The translations under genes and the position numbers were made by a program. Shown one piece after another: positions 1 through 10,600 of a stretch of 64,000 bases of DNA (its first letter is position 1; each line of letters starts with the position of its first letter). Origin of the DNA: Polyodon spathula (lineage: Eukaryota; Chordata; Actinopteri; Acipenseriformes; Polyodontidae); assembly GCF_017654505.1 (NCBI RefSeq), contig NC_054538.1, positions 47,694,489 through 47,758,488 of the forward strand. The letters run 5' to 3'. The notes beneath the pieces were generated by a model, which searched no databases, had not been told where the DNA came from, and saw only the letters and a list, made by a program, of their open reading frames with translations.

Positions 1-483
1 TTTTTATTTTATTTTGTGTCCTACTTTCAAAATGTTTCTCTGGATAGAGGCGAAAGTAAATAGGACTTCTGTCTGATCTCTAGCTAGCTAACTTAGTATA
101 TTTGCCGTGTTAGTGTTGTTTTATTATTATTTTGTTTATTATTATTAGTGTACTTCGTTTCTGTGTGTGTAAACGATGGATAAGTATTTTGCTGTACTCA
201 TTACTTTTATTATTATTTAGCTGTTTATTTGTAGTTTTTTTTTTTTACCCTATATAGTATTCGCAAGTTTCTTCTTTAAAATAATAGTAATAAACACACT
301 CAACATCTTTGGTTGGCATACATATTGAGACCTCTACACATAAATAATCAACTTTAAATCACAAAATAATACAGGAGTACTTTCCTTGAAGCAGACTTTT
401 TATAACTAGGCCATATGTTTTACATACAGGGGTATCAAAAGTCTAAAAATGTGAGCAAGGAATGAAAAAAAAAATGAAGCACT
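1..483. other. AT-rich DNA, nothing recognised
   Basis: Presumed DNAJC27 intron 6. T-rich and A-rich runs only; no ORF, exon match or repeat family recognised. Confidence 0.5.
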
Positions 484-614
484 GTTGTGGAAGCTGATTC
501 ACACGGTTACTTCAAGAAATGGCTTGATGAGGTCTTGCTTGGATCAATAAACAACCAAATGAGCAATATGGGCCAATTGGACCTCCTCTTGTTTGTAACA
601 TTTCTTATGTTTTT
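484..614 (+). mobile_element. CR1/L2-like LINE, diverged 3' tail fragment
   Basis: About 130 bp resembling the last part of the LINE copies elsewhere in the window (compare 4770-4900): the end of the reverse transcriptase ORF, then the TTGTAACATTTCTTATG tail. It is clearly older than the other copies. Confidence 0.75.
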
Positions 615-1187
615 AAGGTCACATACAACACAATAATGAATCTGTACTGTTCAAATCTTTTAGAAAGCAAAACAAGTAAACCAAGTATAAATGCTAAACT
701 AGACTAGCCTGATTGATTCATGTACATGGTAATTTTTTTAAAATTTTTTTTTAATGAACACAGTAATGGGAATACACACAAATGTTATATTCCTTTATTT
801 TAAACAGTATGCATTAATTTTACAATTTTATAGTGTTAGATATTTAAAAAATCACCACTTCCAAATACTTTAATTAAATTAGATCGACAGATCTGGCAAA
901 AACTGATTCTGATAGGACTAAAAACTAACATGCACAATTCAATAGTGAAAAATTCAAAGTTAAGTATTATACTGAAGGCTACATTTCTAAACAAACCGGC
1001 TACTAATGCCTTCCACTTACATGCTATTAGAACAGAATACTGTGAAGCGTATTCTGAATTATTTTTATTGCTTTCATGCAGAACCTCTAGCAGGTCTGCA
1101 CTGGCAGACGTTTGCAGTGTGGCTCTTAAGCTTCTAAAGGTCCTGTGCTTTCCTCTGCAGGTGAAGCATCACACTGATCCTGTTATC
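615..1187. other. AT-rich intron sequence, no feature recognised
   Basis: A 92-codon open frame at 930-1208 resembles nothing known and has no coding character. Treated as intronic DNA. Confidence 0.4.
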
Positions 1188-1700
1188 TTGTCACAAATAC
1201 GGCTGTAGTGGGGACGTCAGACCAGAAGAAACACACAGTACAGAGAAAGGAACTGATAAATGGATGCGCTGCTGCGCAGTTTATTATTACAAAATAAAAC
1301 AGGACAAAAACAGGACACAGCACTGGCAGCCAAAACAAAGAGACAAACAAAATGGACTAACACTAAACAAAACACGGTGAGCAGATATTTTACTTCTATT
1401 ATGATCACAATTATTACCTCCGTCTCCTATCCCGTTCTCCACTCATCGAACACCCAACCCTGAGTGGTTGAACACATGCAGCTTTTATGCAGCTGTACCG
1501 CGACTCGATTGCTAATCAATCATTCAATAGGAGTCACGGTAAAACTGCACGTGAATTAATCAAGTGCAATTCCTTGTGCTCACATATTATTACTTTTTAC
1601 TTGCACGTGAAGTGCTGTGCAATCCTCGTGACAAAATACAAATATACATTTTAAACACTCGTGTTACAAAGACCCGTTTATATCCTGTGTACCAGTGACT
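1188..1700 (-). mobile_element. LTR-like dispersed repeat, copy 1
   Basis: Matches 32084-32420 (opposite orientation) and part of 9225-9565. On the minus strand it carries a GCATAAAAGCTGCATG TATA-like region and then AATAAA, and ends at TTGTGACAAG. That order (promoter, poly(A) signal, terminal TGACA) is how a solo LTR looks. No internal retroviral or gypsy ORF is attached. The exact U3 end is not clear. Confidence 0.5.
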
Positions 1701-2104
1701 ATACTCCAACATTTAACACACCACACGCAACATATAACAGAAAATACACACAGGGGTGGGCATTTCGTCACATATCTGTAGGGAAACTGATATAGAAATG
1801 AAGTCTGTATTCATTGTGGTCTTTCCACTTCTAATGCATACAATTCAAAACACAGGCGTTTTCACAGCTATCACATTACATACACATAAAATACTTATTA
1901 CCACAAAATCCAAATAATATAAAAACATCAATAACACTTTTGACGTGTCATTAAAACTACTGCTGCATGTCTTCAAAGTACTTTACGCACACTTGGTTCA
2001 GAAGCATTTAAACTAGAAAGGAAGGGGGGAGAAATCAACAAAAAAAAACAGAAGGGAGACCGCATCAAAACAAAAACAACAACTCAGGTAAGACAACCAT
2101 TAAA

Positions 2105-3094
2105 TGTATTTATCTAAATGCTACAAGTGTCAGAAACAAAATTCTAGAACTTGAAGCTACTGCACTAACAAGTAACTATGATGTGATAGGTGTTACAGAA
2201 ACTTGGTTGTCTGAGAGTGATGGGGACGAATATAATATTTGTGGGTATACACTGTATAGGAAAGACAGGCAGGACAGAAGAGGAGGAGGGGTAGCGCTAT
2301 ACAAAAGAAACAGTCTTGAAGCCCAGGGGTTAAACCTGGACAAAGAAAATAAAACCGAATCAATATGGGTCAGAATAACGGACAAAAATTCAAAGGGCAT
2401 AATAATAGGAGCATGCTATAGACCGCCAGATTCAGACGGTGAGCAAAATAATCTGTTATACAATGACATCAGAAATGCGTGTAGTAAAGGAGAAGCCATA
2501 CTAATGGAGGATTTCAACTTCCCACATATAAAATGGGAAAACCCGGTGGGTAGCACGAAGGATGAAATTGAAATGGTGGAAATGACAAATGACTGCTTCC
2601 TAACACAATTTGTCAAGGCATCGACTAGAGGGGAGGCATGCCTTGATTTAGTCTTTTCAAATAACGAAGACAGAATAACTAAAACAGAGGTCAGAGAACC
2701 ACTGGCAAACTCAGACCACAACATGGTCTCATTTGAAGTGTTTTTTAAAACTCCAAAAGTAAAGACTAAAGCTAAGGTTTACAATTTTAGAAAAGCAAAC
2801 TATGAAGGTATGAAACAGAGACTAACAGAAGTAGATTGGAGTAAAATAGAGAAAACACCCACAGAAGAAGGATGGTTGTTCTTCAAAAATGTAGTACTAG
2901 AGGCGCAAAACAATTACATCCCTAAAGTAGACAAATCTAAATGTAAAACTAAATTGCCAAAATGGTTTAATAGATCAATTAAAAAAAAATATTCAGCGAA
3001 AAAAGGCACTTTACAGAGCATTAAAAAAGGACCAAAAAGAAAGTACACAGAAAGAGTACACGGAACTGCAAACGCAAGTCAAAAAGGAAGTTAG
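2105..3094 (+). pseudogene. LINE copy A ORF2, endonuclease part
   Basis: The frame is open from about 2105, upstream of the first usable start, and reads IYLNATSVRNK then VIGVTETWLSE: the AP-endonuclease start with its conserved Asn and Glu. ACYRPP and the late SDHNMVSFEV block (catalytic Asp-His) follow. DFNFPHIKW stands where GDFN is expected; the preceding Gly is Glu here (MEDFNF). The frame is lost after an A-rich tract near 2980-3060, probably by replication slippage, so the copy cannot make a full ORF2 protein. Confidence 0.85.
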
Positions 3095-3309
3095 AAAGGC
3101 CAAGAGAGAAATAGAAATGAACATTGCTCTGGGGGCTAAAACCAATTCCAAAATGTTTTTCCAATATTACAGCAGCAAGAGAACATTCAAAGAGGAGGTT
3201 ACATGTTTAAGAGATACAAATGGCAAAATCGTAGAATGAAGAAAAAAAAATAGCAAATATATTAAATGATTACTTTTCACAAGTTTTTACAAAGGAAGAT
3301 ACGGACAAC

Positions 3310-4704
3310 ATGCCCCACATGTCATCCAGTTCCTATCCAGTTTTAAATAACTTTAGCATAACTGAGGCAGAAGTGTTAAAGGGACTAGGAGCTCTTAAAA
3401 TAAACAAATCCTCTGGGCCGGATGAGATCCTCCCAGTAGTACTCAAAGAAATGAAAGAAGTAATTTACAAACCGCTAACCAAGATCATGCAGCAGTCTCT
3501 TGACACAGGGGTAGTACCGACAGACTGGAAAATTGCAAACGTAATACCGATCCACAAAAAGGGAAACAAAACTGAACCAGGTAACTACAGACCAGTAAGC
3601 CTGACTTCTATTATATGCAAACTTATGGAAACTATAATAAGATCCAAAATGGAAAATTACCTATATGGTAACAGGGTACTGGGAGACAGTCAACATGGTT
3701 TTAGGAAAGGGAGATCGTGCCTAACTAACTTGCTTGATTTTTTTGAGGATGCAACATCGATAATGGATAATTGCAAAGCATATGACATGGTTTATTTAGA
3801 TTTCCAGAAAGCTTTTGACAAAGTCCCGCACAAAAGATTAATTCTCAAACTGAACGCAGTTGGGATTCAAGGAAACACATGTACATGGATTAGGGAGTGG
3901 TTAACATGTAGAAAACAGAAAGTACTGATTAGAGGAAAAACCTCAGAATGGAGTGTGGTAACCAGCGGTGTACCACAGGGATCAGTATTAGGTCCTCTGC
4001 TATTCCTAATCTACATTAATGATTTAGATTCTGGTATAGTAAGCAAACTTGTTAAATTTGCAGACGACACAAAAGTAGGAGGAGTGGCAAACACTGTTGC
4101 AGCAGCAAAGGTCATTCAAAATGATCTAGACAAGATTCAGAACTGGGCAGACACATGGCAAATGACATTTAATAGAGAAAAGTGTAAGGTACTGCACGCA
4201 GGAAATAAAAATGTACATTATAAATATCATATGGGAGATATTGAAATTGGAGAAGGAATCTATGAAAAAGACCTAGGAGTTTTTGTTGACTCAGAAATGT
4301 CTTCATCTAGGCAATGTGGGGAAGCTATAAAAAAGGCTAACAAGATGCTCGGATACATTGTGAAAAGTGTTGAATTTAAATCAAGGGAAGTAATGTTAAA
4401 ACTGTACAATGCACTTGTAAGACCTCATCTTGAATATTGTGTGCAGTTCTGGTCACCTCGCTATAAAAAAGATATTGCTGCTCTAGAAAGAGTGCAAAGA
4501 AGAGCGACCAGAATTATTCCGGGCTTAAAAGGCATGTCATATGCAGACAGGCTAAAAGAATTGAATCTGTTCAGTCTTGAACAAAGAAGACTACGTGGCG
4601 ACCTAATTCAAGCATTCAAAATTCTAAAAGGTATTGACAGTGTCGACGCAAGGGACTTTTTCAGCCTGAAAAAAGAAACAAGGGGCATTCAGAACAGAAA
4701 ATAG
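3310..4704 (+). pseudogene. LINE copy A ORF2, reverse transcriptase part
   Basis: 464 codons with RT blocks in order: [47 protein letters not shown], catalytic FADD, and the C-terminal region with [18 protein letters not shown] short deletion after KKETR (near 4680) shifts the frame, and the last conserved segment continues at 4705-4830 in another frame. Confidence 0.88.
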
Positions 4705-4978
4705 GAGACACTTTTTTACACAGAGAATTGTGAGGGTCTGGAATCAACTCCCCAGTAATGTTGTTGAAGCTGACACCCTGGGATCCTTCAAGAAGCTGCT
4801 TGATGAGATTTTGGGATCAATAAGCTACTAACAACCAAACGAGCAAGATGGGCCGAATGGCCTCCTCTCGTTTGTAAACTTTCTTATGTTCTTATGTTCT
4901 TATGTTAGCTTTTTTTTGTTGTTTTTTTTTTTTAAGTAATATGCACTGGGGATTCACTTAAAGAAAGAACTGAAGAAA

Positions 4979-5167
4979 CTACTCTAAAAGAAAAAAGTCA
5001 ACTTCAGCAAAGAGATCAGGGTGGCAATCTGAAAGATTTTTACATAAATAGGTGGTGTTTCCTCGCTTGTTTTTCACCACTTTAAAACACTGCCAACATT
5101 TTGGCTGTCTGTTTTCAACCAGACTGCCATTATCATCTGACTGAAATCCAAAATAGCTCCACACCAA
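4979..5167 (-). pseudogene. BED zinc finger fragment of a hAT transposase
   Basis: 62-codon frame: a VWSYFGF start, CWQC, then a TTYLCKNLSDCHPDLF helix. This is the layout of a BED finger, the DNA-binding domain at the start of many hAT (ZBED-type) transposases. The first His of the canonical pair is not where expected, so zinc binding is probably lost. It lies on the opposite strand to the hAT pieces at 5690-7170. Confidence 0.6.
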
Positions 5168-5438
5168 GCTTCTTCTCCAGCATTCAAAATTACAGCTGCA
5201 ATAATTTACATTTTCCCAGAACGCGCAGGGTAATTGGTCACTCCCGTTAAGTAGAAATGAGTAAGCTTAGTTCACATTGTTTTCAATATTAGGTATCGTA
5301 GGATTTTGGTATCATGATTAAGGCCCTGTGTAAATCGGGCTGCGTGGAAATCAAGAAATTAGCCCAATACCACAATTTTTACAATATTCTTAAGAAATAA
5401 AAATACATTACTTTGCAATTATTATTGTATTTCATAAA

Positions 5439-5462
5439 AAAAAAAAAAAAAAAAAAAAAAAA
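5439..5462. repeat. Poly(A) tract
   Basis: Run of about 24 A bases, possibly an old retroposon tail. Confidence 0.7.
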
Positions 5463-5689
5463 CACACATTAATGAAACTGTACTGCTCTGTTGCAATGTT
5501 ACTGTAGATCACTACCGAGAATCGACTGTTGACAGGCATTTAGAGACAAGTACTCAGCAAAAGAGAAAGGTGGAAATTCAGAGCAGTACTGCAACTGCTT
5601 TACTTGCAAAGAGACAAAAAATGGTGACTTCCATGTTCTAAAAGGCCACTGAAAACTGTGAAGCACGAAACACATTACATTTTTACCTG

Positions 5690-6180
5690 ACAGAGGTGTT
5701 TGTTTGTGAAAATATCCCTCTTGAAAAATTGGACAACCAAACGTTACGCAAATTCTTAACACTGAGTGTGGCTGATGATGGAGTGATTTTGTCATCAGCC
5801 CAGCTTAAAACCACGAATAAATACCTAAAAGTGCAGAGTATGGTTTCTTCTCAGTGGTCACTGACGAGTCAAGTGATGCCCAAGATCAGTATGGGATGCA
5901 CATTGTATTTGTTTTGCAAGACCTAAATGGTGAACATGCACCTGATGTACTAGAACTGAAAGCTGTCCTTGCAGATACACTTTATCTACAGGCTGTTAAT
6001 TACAATACCGTTTCACAAGCTATTGCTTGAATAACTTTGAAGTTGATTTTGATGCTGGCACATTCCGCAAAATACAATACTTTACCCGTGACAATGCCAT
6101 GAATTTTAAAGAACATTTCTGTAATTTTCACAGTGCTTTAATTATGATATACCACAAAATGGACAGTAGGTCAGTCAGGG
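5690..6180 (+). pseudogene. Decayed hAT transposase, CGGBP1-like type
   Basis: Frame-broken reading: IPLEKLDNQTLRKFL, then SSAQL and a TDESSDAQDQYG block carrying the first catalytic Asp region, then ADTLYLQAVNYNTVSQAI. Several stops interrupt it. This order is typical of hAT transposases related to CGGBP1. Assigned from memory of the family; a protein search would settle it. Confidence 0.55.
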
Positions 6181-6546
6181 TTAAGCAGGCTTTCTGCAGT
6201 TAATCCATTTAGCAGGACATTCATTCTACAGTGACAGTGGAGCAATAGGACTGCTTCTGTGTCATAAACTCAGTTTGCTTGTATTAAAAGACCTTTATAA
6301 TGGCGAGCAGAGTTGGAAATTCCAAATGGAATTGGAATTGAAAAATATCAGTGTTACGGAACTGGAATTGATATTTAGAAAGGAATGGAATTTATCAATG
6401 CTATTTCAATTCCATTCAATTCCACCCATTTTTGTACAAATAAGTTTCACTGAATTGCTTGAAAAATTGCTTGAATTGGATAAATGTATATTTAAATGTA
6501 TAGTCTATATATTTCATCATAAAGTACTAAAGAATGACTGTTCTAT

Positions 6547-7170
6547 TTGCAAAGCTTTGTGCATTATGAACTATGTGAAATACTGCAGCCCTTTCAGGAT
6601 GCCACTGACAAGCGCCAGGTAGATCAAGTAGTCACTGCCAGTTATGTCACTGCATGTATCCAGGGTCTACGTCACACTGTGGCCCATATCAGGGAAACCT
6701 ACAACAGCAAGTTAGTGGTATCCATGCAGTCTTCCCTGGAGAAATGCCTTGCCAAGTTTGAAGACATGGAGTGTTTCCAGATGACTCTGGACCCACGTTT
6801 CAAATTGGACTGGTGCATGGGTGAAGAGGTGAACAGTATCAGGGAACTGTTGACAAACAAGGTCACCTCTCTGCCTCCAAGAGTCTCCAAGCACTGCTGC
6901 TTCTGCCAAACTCACTGATTCTTAAGCCAACCATGCCTGTCAGAGGATGCTGATACCCTAGCATACTGGACGAAAAGCCAGATCAAGTTCCCTCTCTTAG
7001 CCCAACTTGCCTGCAAGTATCTCACCATACCTGCCTCATCAGCACCCGCAGAGAGACTTTTTAGTGTGGCAGGCAAAGTATTTAAGTCTGAACAGTGTAA
7101 TCTAAGTGATGTGAAATTTGAAGAGCTTATGATTATCCGGTGTAACCATGGTAATGTACATGTTTGAATA
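6547..7170 (+). pseudogene. Decayed hAT transposase C-terminus (ZBED type)
   Basis: 6547-6918 encodes a helical RNase-H-like part with LQPFQDATD, TLDPRFKLDW and similar. After a frame change, 6960-7140 reads WIKSQIKFPLLAQLACKYL, IPASSAPAERLFS, VAGKVF and LSDVKFEELMII. That is the hAT dimerisation domain, including the conserved SAxAERxFS motif. The reading frame is broken, so no protein is expected. Confidence 0.75.
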
Positions 7171-7517
7171 CAGATGCTGAATGAATAAGATTCATAGAAT
7201 AAACTATATGTTGATACTGTAGTTTGCATGGTAATGTGATGATTTGACTTTTACATAGTTTTTAGGTATCACATGTACAGTATTATACATTTATAAATCT
7301 GTAGACAACATTATGCTTGTTTGTTTGTTTTTTTCCTAGTATTTCTTAGTCTTACTGTCTTATCTTTTCTGTAGAAAGTAAAATGGCAAATATATAGGGG
7401 AGGGGAGTGTACATTACTAATTATTAAACATCATTGAAATGTAGGTACAAATTCTGTTATGGTCATAGGTAGTGATCACTTTGCTAACTTTGCACATCTG
7501 TCAAATAAATAAATCAC
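7171..7517. other. Intron 6 of DNAJC27 beside exon 6, nothing else recognised
   Basis: AT-rich, no repeat recognised. The exon 6 donor lies at 7516-7517. Confidence 0.5.
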
Positions 7518-7678
7518 CTTGTTGCCCCTGGTTTGACCCCTAGCATGTCCCAGCTGTCCTTGCTGCTCCTGATCCTGCGGATGGTGTCGGCTTGCTCCCG
7601 CGTGAAGCCCACGTTGACCCCTGACACTGGACGACGCCCCCCGTTCTCACACATGTCAGCGACGGAAGAGAAGAAAGC
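7518..7678 (-). CDS. DNAJC27: DNAJC27 exon 6 (linker and start of J domain)
   Basis: 161 nt, 53 codons plus 2 nt. It encodes [17 protein letters not shown], a variable linker, [17 protein letters not shown] and [10 protein letters not shown], then splits an Arg codon at a GTGATT donor. This is helix I of the J domain. The HPD motif that stimulates Hsp70 should be in the next exon, which is not in the window. The exon is GC-richer than the flanking intron. Confidence 0.94.
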
Positions 7679-10600
7679 CTAGAAAACAGTCAAAACAGTT
7701 AATCACTGCTTAGAATTCAGTGTGGACTAATGGTTACTGTAGGAGGCATTGGTTCAATGTTTAGAGTTTAGGTACTGGCAAGCAGACTGGCCAACTATAC
7801 AGAAATAACAGAATGGGAGGCAGTGATGCCTTGTGGCCTAATTGTCAGAGCTAAGTGACAGAGACAGTATGTTCTATTGGTTACAGTTAAGGACCTTTGG
7901 GGCACTATGGTTTAGTAGTAAAGAATAAGAGTAGGGGATGCTGTTTTACTATAGTACTAAATGCAAAAAGACAATGCTGTTTAATAGACTTATACCACCA
8001 TGAGGTCACAAATGTAAAACAACCAATGCATTATGGGATTGACTGGAGGAAATCTGCCGCTGTATTAGTAGTTGTTTTTTACCAAAGCGTTTATTATGAG
8101 CAGAGATTATAGACGTTACTATACCGACGTTTACAGCCATTTATAAACATAAGAAGAACCTAAGAACTTAAAGTTTACAAACGAGGAGGCCATTCGGCCC
8201 ATCTTGCTCGTTTGGTTGTAAATAGCTTACTGATCCCAGAATCTCATCAAGTAGCTTCTTAAAGGATCCCAGGGCATCAGCTTCAACAATATTACTGGTT
8301 TCCAGATTCCCATGATTCTCTCTGTAAAAAAGTGCCTCCTATTTTCTGTTCTGAATGCCCCTTTATATAATCTCCACTTGTGACTTTCTTTTTTCATGAC
8401 GAAAAAGCCCCTTGGGTCAATACTGTCAATACCTTTTAGAATTTTGAATGCTTGAATCAGATCACTGCATAGTCTTCGTGTTCGATGGAATAGATTCAAT
8501 TCTTTTAGTCTGTCTGCATATCACATGCCTTTTAAACCCGGAATAATTCTGGTCGCTCTTCTTTGCACTCTTTCTAGAGCAGCAATATCTTTTTTGCTGG
8601 GAGGTGACCAGAACTTAACGCAGTATGCTAGATGAGGTCTTACTAATGCATTGTAAAATTTTAACATTACTTCCCTTGATTTAAATTCAACACTTTTCAC
8701 TACATATCCAAGCACCTTGTTGGCCTTTTTTGATAGCTTCCCCACACTGTCTAGATGAAGACATTTCTGAGTCAACATAAACTCCTGAGTCTTTTTCATA
8801 GATTCCTTCTTCAATTTCAGTATTTCCCATATGGTATTTATAATGCACATTTTTACTGCCTGTATGCTGTACCTTACACTTTTCTCTATTAAATGTCATT
8901 TGCCATGTGTCTGCCCAGTTCTGAATGCTGTCTAGATCATTTTGGATGACCTTTGCTGCTGCATCAGTGTTTCCTATTTACTAAATATTCAACTAAAGAC
9001 GTAGTTCATAGTCTTGAACACTCCCTGTCTGTTGCTCAGCTCATCTGGGACTATACAATATTCTTGTCAAAGCCACTTTTTTGCAAATGTTTTACTCTGA
9101 AAATGACAAAGGAACAAATGCACAAAATCTTTCTTGATCACGCTTTATGAAACTTAAAAAAAAAAATCTCACTAAGGCCTGAGATACAGTCCCAATATAA
9201 ATATATATTTACTATAGCTCCTTGTCACAAGGACGGCCGAAGTGGGTGACGACAGACCAGAAACAATAACTGACTCTGCACACAAGCTTTGAAATGATGA
9301 AGGCGCTGATGCGCAGTTTAATACTGAACAGGCAGAAAATAAAAGGTTTGTAACAATACAAAAACAGGACACGGCACACAAGGTCAAAATAAATGGACAA
9401 ACAAAACGAATAGACACTGACAAAACACAGAGTGGAAGAACGCTACACAAACAATTGAGATTGATAATTACGCTTATCTCTCGCTCTCTTTCTCTCTCTC
9501 TCCCCCGTTCTCCACTCCCGAATACACAACCCCGCGTATGTGACAACATGCTCCTTTTATGCAGCTTTAAATTTTTTTTATTATATTATTTTTCTTCCCA
9601 AAACTTTAAACTGCTGCTACTTCAAAGTTGTGTGACTGATCAGTTTCTGACTTGGCAGCTAACAAGCTGGATACTTTGGCTGTCTGATGCTGAAAACATT
9701 TTGCTGCTGCATCCTTGCAATTGGAGATGTGACGCATTTGATAAAACCTTTCGAAATCTTCTTCTTAGGACCGGTGAAGCGATTGATCTGAAACTTGGCA
9801 TATATGATCAGCATCCAAACCTGCATCAAGTCCGCGAAGCAGAAGTTGCTGTGATAAATTTTCATGTCAAAATGACTGCCACAAATCTTATCAAAACGCG
9901 CCCCTAAAAACAAACTGCTGCTGTTTGAAAACCGTTTGACCAAAAAACACCAAACTTGGTAGTTATCGTCCCAGTAACAATGGGATAAAAATATGTGAAA
10001 ATGGTAATGTTTTATAAAACAAGATGGCCACCAGGTGTATGTTTACATCTGAAATTTAAAACGGCCTCAGTTGACAAACTGTTTAATTGACTAACTCTAA
10101 ACTTCACAAGCATCATCCTTGACACTGCAGCAATACAACTGACTTTTAAGAAACCTGCGTTAAACAAGATGGCTGCCTGACACATTTTTGGAAAAAAAAA
10201 AACAAACAGTTGAAGTTGCTGATTTTAAACTTGGCACATTGAGAACTAAACACGCTTAGAAGGGTACTGATACTGGGGCTTGGGAGCCGTAAAACTGCCT
10301 GGCAGTTCTAGTTAATATTATTATTATTATTATTATTATTTAAACAGCTACATTTTGTAAGAGCTTTTTGTTATCAAAATGTTTACATTTGTTTACATGA
10401 TCATAGTAAATGATTTTGTCACAGCAATCGTGAAAATCATCAATTTGAATAAAATCTGTGATATCATGCAAATGATGGTAAAAACACATTTGATTAGGCT
10501 CTTCCATTATATAAAAAATGAAGTATGTCATGCACCGAAAATACAAATCTATGAGTCTCTGTAAATTGCTTGGTTGTGTATGCACGCAGTATGAATATAG

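Larger units (their letters stand above)
1985..4906 (+). mobile_element. CR1/L2-like LINE copy A (endonuclease + reverse transcriptase, ORF1 missing)
   Basis: The largest ORF2 copy in the window. It starts near the ORF1/ORF2 junction, encodes an AP-like endonuclease and a reverse transcriptase in two frames, and ends in three TTCTTATG-type units (4881-4906). It belongs to the same young family as 17548-20756, 24450-25599 and 61873-62655, from which it differs at few bases. Known: CR1/L2-clade LINEs move by target-primed reverse transcription and are usually 5'-truncated. Confidence 0.9.

Noticed and set aside
1..7517. Last exon of DNAJC27 (HPD-containing J domain)
   Set aside because: No minus-strand match to the expected J-domain continuation was visible; it probably lies outside the window.
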